Shown: piece after piece, positions 22,422-25,493 of the stretch | Position numbering within the stretch: the first letter of the stretch is position 1 | How the letters are laid out: each line of letters opens with the position of its first letter | Source of the DNA: a virus | IMG/VR virus record: IMGVR_UViG_3300031841_001633 | Span: 1 to 25,493 of that record | Length of the DNA stretch: 25,493 nucleotides | Strand: one strand, 5' to 3' | Program-made: the position numbers and the translations under genes | The notes under the pieces: model-generated | The model's input: only the letters and a program-made list of their open reading frames with translations | What the model was told of the DNA's origin: nothing | Database searches by the model: none

Positions 22422-22453
22422 AATGAGGTTCGGATTCTAACACCCAAATTCAC

Positions 22454-22657
22454 ATGAGAGACAACAAGAAACACCTGAAGCAGAGCATTATTGATAACGT
22501 TCGCAAGCACGGCAATGTTGCGAAGGTGTGCCGTCAGTTTTCGCTTACACGGCAGTGCGTTTACCTATGGAAGCAGCAGGACGCTGAGTTTTCCAGGGAC
22601 TTCATCCAAGCCGTTGCCGATGGCCGCAAGGCTATGCGTGCGTTCCTTGCTGGCTGA
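22454..22657 (+). CDS. Small helix-turn-helix DNA-binding protein, 67 aa
   Basis: Reads MRDNKKHLKQSIIDNVRKHG, then NVAKVCRQFSLTRQCVYLWK, then a helical end. Residues about 18-45 form a helix-turn-helix of the homeodomain-like/transposase type (NVAKVCRQFSLTRQCVYLWKQ), which also occurs in small terminases and short phage regulators. It is first in the rightward operon and its stop overlaps the helicase start (TGATG). It may regulate this operon or the nearby dyads; a small-terminase fragment is a less likely alternative because no large terminase follows. No clear ribosome site precedes ATG 22454. Confidence 0.65.
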   Translation: MRDNKKHLKQSIIDNVRKHGNVAKVCRQFSLTRQCVYLWKQQDAEFSRDFIQAVADGRKAMRAFLAG

Positions 22658-24045
22658 TGCCTTTACGAGACTACCAACAGGTCATCATCGACAAGGCAAG
22701 GCGAGCGCTCACACGACATAAGCGCGTTCTAATCCAGGCGCCGACCGGGGCAGGCAAAACCGTACTCGCGTCGTTCATCATGCAAAGCGTGGCCGAGCGC
22801 GGTCAGCGCGGGTTCTTTATCTGCCATCGCCGCGAACTGATAGATCAGACATCAGGCACGTTCACCAAGTTTGGCATCCCGCATTCTTTTATCGCTGCTG
22901 GTTATTCGCACGACCCGACTAGGCTGGTGCAGATATGTAGCATTGATACGCTCAAGAACCGACTAGGGAAAGTTACCCGCCCCGACCTGTGCATCTGGGA
23001 TGAAGCTCACCACCTGGCAGCAGGTGGCTGGGCCCGGGTGCATGACTGCTATAGCGATGCGTTCCACGTAGGGCTGAGCGCGACACCTGAGCGGCTAGAC
23101 GGGCAAGGGTTGCGCCCTTGGTTCGATACGATGGTGCTTGGGCCGACTGTGTATGAACTAATTGAGTCGGGGCAGTTGGCGAAGTATAGGCTGTGGTCTA
23201 TGCCTCCACCTGATATGTCCCAGGCCAGAACGAGGTTTGGCGAGTACGCTAAAGCTGACGTGGCTGCGGCTATTCAAGACTCCCAGGTTATGGGCGACGC
23301 CGTTACCCACTGGAAAAAACACGCCCTCGGTCGCAAGACGATAGGGTTTGCTGTGTCGGTAGACCATTCCGAGCAAATGGTGCAGAGGTTTGTGAGCGCC
23401 GGGATATCTGCGGTTCACCTGGACGGCTGTACACCAAAGAGTGAGCGCAAGGAAAAGCTAAGGGAATTTGCGCTAGGTCATATAGACGTCGTCTGGAACG
23501 TTAACCTGTTCAGTGAGGGGTTCGATGTCTCTGCCAATAGCGGCATAGATGCGACCGTAGGCGCGGTTATCGACATGTCCCCTACCAAGTCGCTGGGTCG
23601 CTGGCTGCAGCGCTGTGGGAGGGCGCTCAGGCCGCAAGATGAAGCGGTTATCCTAGACCATGCCGGGAATGCGTTGCGTCACGGGTTGCCTTGCGCACCA
23701 CGAGACTGGTCGCTTGATAGCAATCCTCGCGCTAAACGCTCATCCGATGAAGCCGCCGGGCCTAGCGTGACCATCTGCAAGAAATGTTATTTCGCTTACA
23801 GCCCTACGATGTACGACCGATGCCCGTGCTGCGGTTACAGGGAGCCTAGCAAGTTTATAAGCCCTGAAATTGACGGCGAGCTAGAGGAACTTAAGCGCAC
23901 CGAGGCCAGGACTAAACGCCAAGAGCAAAGCAACGCCAAAACGATGGAGGAACTCATAAGGATAGGGGTGCAGCGGGGATACAAGAGCCCCCGGGGCTGG
24001 GCTCACCATATCATGAAGGCAAGAGGCAACCGAAGTGGGCGCTAG
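22657..24045 (+). CDS. SF2 DEAD/DEAH-box helicase with C-terminal zinc ribbon
   Basis: A 462-residue helicase of the Ssl2/UvrB-like superfamily 2 type. Motifs in order: Q-like L-R-D-Y-Q-Q (3-8), Walker A A-P-T-G-A-G-K-T (28-35), DEAH (115-118), S-A-T (141-143), and motif VI Q-R-C-G-R-A-L-R (318-325). A zinc ribbon follows the motor: C374-x2-C377 and C389/C391/C392 (CKKCYF, RCPCCGY). The last 60 residues are charged and helical. It would unwind or remodel DNA during phage replication or recombination. The gene overlaps its neighbours on both sides (TGATG upstream, 11 nt downstream with a VRR-NUC nuclease), so helicase and nuclease are made together, a frequent pair in phages. Confidence 0.93.
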   Translation: MPLRDYQQVIIDKARRALTRHKRVLIQAPTGAGKTVLASFIMQSVAERGQRGFFICHRRELIDQTSGTFTKFGIPHSFIAAGYSHDPTRLVQICSIDTLKNRLGKVTRPDLCIWDEAHHLAAGGWARVHDCYSDAFHVGLSATPERLDGQGLRPWFDTMVLGPTVYELIESGQLAKYRLWSMPPPDMSQARTRFGEYAKADVAAAIQDSQVMGDAVTHWKKHALGRKTIGFAVSVDHSEQMVQRFVSAGISAVHLDGCTPKSERKEKLREFALGHIDVVWNVNLFSEGFDVSANSGIDATVGAVIDMSPTKSLGRWLQRCGRALRPQDEAVILDHAGNALRHGLPCAPRDWSLDSNPRAKRSSDEAAGPSVTICKKCYFAYSPTMYDRCPCCGYREPSKFISPEIDGELEELKRTEARTKRQEQSNAKTMEELIRIGVQRGYKSPRGWAHHIMKARGNRSGR

Positions 24046-24403
24046 GGAAACGGAGATTACCAACAGGGTCCGGCTTGCACTGGCTAATACCTCGCGGCTG
24101 TTTCGTAATCACGTTGGCATGGTTAAAGATGAGAACGGGCGCGTTCACACGTTCGGTTTGGTTAAGGGCAGTAGTGACCTCATTGGCTGGACAGCGATAG
24201 AAATTACCCCTGAAATGGTGGGCCGCAAAGTTGCGGTGTTTACGGCGTGCGAGGTAAAATCAGAGCGTGGTCGTGTGTCTAAAGAGCAGCAAAACTTTAT
24301 AGACCAAGTCAACGCCCAGGGTGGTGTTGCATTTGTTGCGCGTTCTGCTGACGACGCATGCGACCATATCAGTGAGGCGCTAGGGAGGCTGGCTGGTGAT
24401 TAA
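24035..24403 (+). CDS. VRR-NUC domain nuclease
   Basis: A 122-residue protein from GTG 24035, overlapping the helicase end by 11 nt. The catalytic VRR-NUC pattern is visible: G-S-S-D-L-I-G at 45-51 (D48), C-E-V-K at 72-75 (E73, K75), and the S-K-E-Q-Q-N-F-I-D helix at 82-90 with a following GGVAFVARS strand. VRR-NUC enzymes are PD-(D/E)XK structure-selective nucleases, stand-alone in phages, that could resolve branched replication or recombination DNA. Coupling with the SF2 helicase supports that. The upstream alternative start choice is limited; GTG 24035 gives the usual helix-first N-terminus. Confidence 0.88.
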   Translation: MGARETEITNRVRLALANTSRLFRNHVGMVKDENGRVHTFGLVKGSSDLIGWTAIEITPEMVGRKVAVFTACEVKSERGRVSKEQQNFIDQVNAQGGVAFVARSADDACDHISEALGRLAGD

Positions 24404-24860
24404 ACTCCTGACTAAGATGCCTTGGGCGCGGTTTATGGTGGCGCTCTGCATCCTAGTTCTATCGGGGTATGCCACTAGCACCGCTGCTCAGATTGACGCC
24501 AGCAAAGAGCGTTTGGCTGCTTTTGAAGCGACCGCTCAGGATACTTTTAATGTCGCCATTTGGTTGCGCACTAGCGGTCTGTTGAGCGATGAGGATATTG
24601 AGCGACTAGGTACGCTGTTTTCGCGGATGGATCTAATTCGCACGCTGGCGTATCAATCGCTGGCTGGGGGTGATGCAGATGGGGTCAGCCAGTACTTGTC
24701 TAGCGCTCAAGAGATTTTGTCGGCTATCAACTCCATTCTTGGGGAGTCAATAAAGAATGCAGTTAAACACTCTCACGACCGCTCAGCCGCCTACAACGAG
24801 ACTAGCATGCCGTGCAACTCGGTGAAGAAAACATCATCAAGGCTCTATGGGGCGCGTTAG
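24396..24860 (+). CDS. Exported or membrane-anchored protein of unknown function, 154 aa
   Basis: Starts at GTG 24396 with a GGGAGG ribosome site (24383-24388), seven bases upstream, inside the end of the nuclease gene. Residues 1-32 form a good signal peptide or anchor: positive K-L-L-T-K, hydrophobic FMVALCILVLSGYATS, then an A-x-A-like T-A-A-Q end. There is no lipobox cysteine. Residues about 33-125 are helical and Leu/Ala/Ser-rich (ERLAAFEATAQDTFNVAIWL, EDIERLGTLFSRMDLIRTLA), probably periplasmic. The last 16 codons overlap the next gene. The family is not recognised. Possible roles include envelope exclusion or lysis timing; this is inference from location signals only. Confidence 0.65.
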   Translation: MIKLLTKMPWARFMVALCILVLSGYATSTAAQIDASKERLAAFEATAQDTFNVAIWLRTSGLLSDEDIERLGTLFSRMDLIRTLAYQSLAGGDADGVSQYLSSAQEILSAINSILGESIKNAVKHSHDRSAAYNETSMPCNSVKKTSSRLYGAR

Positions 24861-25183
24861 TTGTTATGGTTGGCGTGTTGTGGAGGGTCGTTAAAGGCGA
24901 GCACGTTGAGATTAAGCAGCGGCTCGACTACCTTGAAACAACGAAGGTCAGCCGGGACGACCTGGACTCCCTGAAAACCCTAGTCATCAACAGTATGGAT
25001 GCCGCCGAGCGGCGCGGCGCTGACCTCAGGCAGACTGTAGAGACGACACGCCAAGAAGCCAGAGAGTCAGCATCTCGGATACATGAAAAGGTCGAAGCTG
25101 CACTGACCCACCTGGACCGCAAGATTGAGAACCAGGCCCAGAACGTTCTGGACATAGCTCGGAATAGAAATGAACGAAATTAA
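24812..25183 (+). CDS. Membrane-anchored coiled-coil protein, 123 aa
   Basis: Starts at GTG 24812; the frame is closed by a stop nine bases upstream, so no longer form is possible. One membrane segment (about residues 9-27, IKALWGALVVMVGVLWRVV) is followed by a long charged coiled coil (residues about 32-118; VEIKQRLDYLETTKVSRDDL, then repeated E/R/L heptads). An N-terminal anchor and long helix resemble inner-membrane spanins, but no lipoprotein partner is nested nearby, and it could equally partner the exported protein encoded upstream, with which it overlaps by 49 nt. Family not recognised. Confidence 0.65.
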   Translation: MQLGEENIIKALWGALVVMVGVLWRVVKGEHVEIKQRLDYLETTKVSRDDLDSLKTLVINSMDAAERRGADLRQTVETTRQEARESASRIHEKVEAALTHLDRKIENQAQNVLDIARNRNERN

Positions 25184-25343
25184 ATCCCTGGATGACGTAC
25201 ACCCGGACCTGCATGAAGCCTGGAATGAACGCGCAGGCATTCTAGAATACGTCGACGGCCTAAGCAGAGAAGATGCCGAGGCCGCCGCCTGGGTTTGGTA
25301 TAACGCTGAGAGAGAGAACCTGTCGCGGTCCATCGCGATGTGA
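25170..25343 (+). CDS. Small hypothetical protein, 57 aa
   Basis: Begins at ATG 25170, 14 nt inside the previous gene, as MNEIKSLDDVHPDLHEAWNE, with a helical acidic body including L-S-R-E-D-A-E-A-A-A-W-V-W-Y-N-A-E-R and stop TGA 25341-25343. Good codon usage, in-line overlap with the operon and the absence of any gap before the convergent gene support coding. No motif identifies its role. Confidence 0.55.
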   Translation: MNEIKSLDDVHPDLHEAWNERAGILEYVDGLSREDAEAAAWVWYNAERENLSRSIAM

Positions 25344-25493
25344 TTACTCGTCCCCTTCCTTGGGTTTAACGTAGGCCCATATCTGTCTGCCGTTTTGACG
25401 GCGCCTTACTCGCTTCCAGCCCTCATGGGTGAGCACCCTCCCGATACGCATCTGCATGCCGTGGTTCTGCTGGGCTTTCGGTATGTCCATCTT
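25344..25493 (-). CDS. C-terminal part of a VapE/primase-like phage protein (5' end outside window)
   Basis: The minus strand is open from the window edge to TAA at 25344-25346, giving 49 residues: M-D-I-P-K-A-Q-Q-N-H-G-M-Q-M-R-I-G near the start, then V-L-T-H-E-G-W-K-R-V-R-R-R-Q-N-G-R-Q-I-W and a Y-V-K-P end. The M-R-I-x-x-x-L-x-x-x-G-W-x-x-x-R-R-x-x-x-G-R-x-x-W pattern is how many virulence-associated-protein-E type helicase/primase proteins of phages end. Its stop touches the stop of the rightward gene with no gap. Because only the tail is visible, the family call is moderate. Confidence 0.55.
   Translation of the reverse strand, partial: KMDIPKAQQNHGMQMRIGRVLTHEGWKRVRRRQNGRQIWAYVKPKEGDE

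Noticed and set aside
22454-22657. Small terminase subunit
   Set aside because: The HTH is compatible, but the protein is only 67 residues and is followed by a helicase, not by a large terminase.
22969-22977. Extra copy of the repeat core AAAGTTACC in the helicase gene
   Set aside because: Only nine bases match, it is in coding sequence, and chance is a sufficient explanation.
24396-25183. Rz/Rz1 spanin pair
   Set aside because: The first protein has no lipobox and the genes are not nested in the usual order, so I only mention spanin likeness for the coiled-coil protein.

Overview
This window is part of a double-stranded DNA bacteriophage genome with a T7-type (short-tailed, podovirus) virion. 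The main evidence is an uninterrupted plus-strand run in the same order as T7 genes 11 to 17.5: tail tubular A, tail tubular B, a gp13-like protein, gp14-, gp15- and gp16-like internal core proteins, a fibre/tailspike and a holin. The tailspike modules, the cytoplasmic M15 endolysin and the ejected core proteins suggest a Gram-negative host. No host gene, integrase, tRNA or rRNA is visible. No phage RNA polymerase, terminase, portal or capsid gene lies in this window, so the exact phage group cannot be fixed from it.

Layout. Positions 1-3580 hold tail/virion accessory proteins, including a beta-helix protein and a small His/Gly-repeat protein. Positions 3577-15579 hold the tail tube, internal core and first tailspike. 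Positions 15590-17445 hold a holin preceded by a tiny overlapping reading frame, an HTH-metallophosphoesterase and a DUF3310 (T7 gp1.7-like) protein. Positions 17457-19067 hold a second pectate-lyase-fold tailspike. Positions 19078-19972 hold small genes: an 89-residue protein with an SSB-type DDIPF tail and three tightly packed basic proteins. A 10-bp stem-loop separates this rightward block from leftward genes.

Positions 20037-21766 (minus strand) encode a RecT-type annealing protein and a YqaJ-type exonuclease, a two-component recombination system. Upstream of the exonuclease is a 178-bp control region with a candidate promoter, a 7-2-7 dyad over the predicted start point, a degenerate second dyad over the -35, and four 23-bp tandem repeats (possible iterons). 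Then come a minus-strand M15 endolysin, a divergent promoter, and a rightward operon: small HTH protein, SF2 helicase with zinc ribbon, VRR-NUC nuclease, an exported protein, a membrane-anchored coiled-coil protein and a 57-residue protein. This operon abuts the 3' end of a leftward gene whose C-terminus resembles VapE/primase-type phage proteins.

How it works together: the plus-strand late block builds the tail, the DNA-ejection core and receptor-degrading spikes, and ends with the holin. The minus-strand and far-right genes handle replication and recombination and appear to be under their own regulated promoters. The least explained parts are the repeat/operator region at 21781-21928, the SSB-tailed small protein, the basic-protein cluster, and the two membrane proteins after the helicase-nuclease pair.
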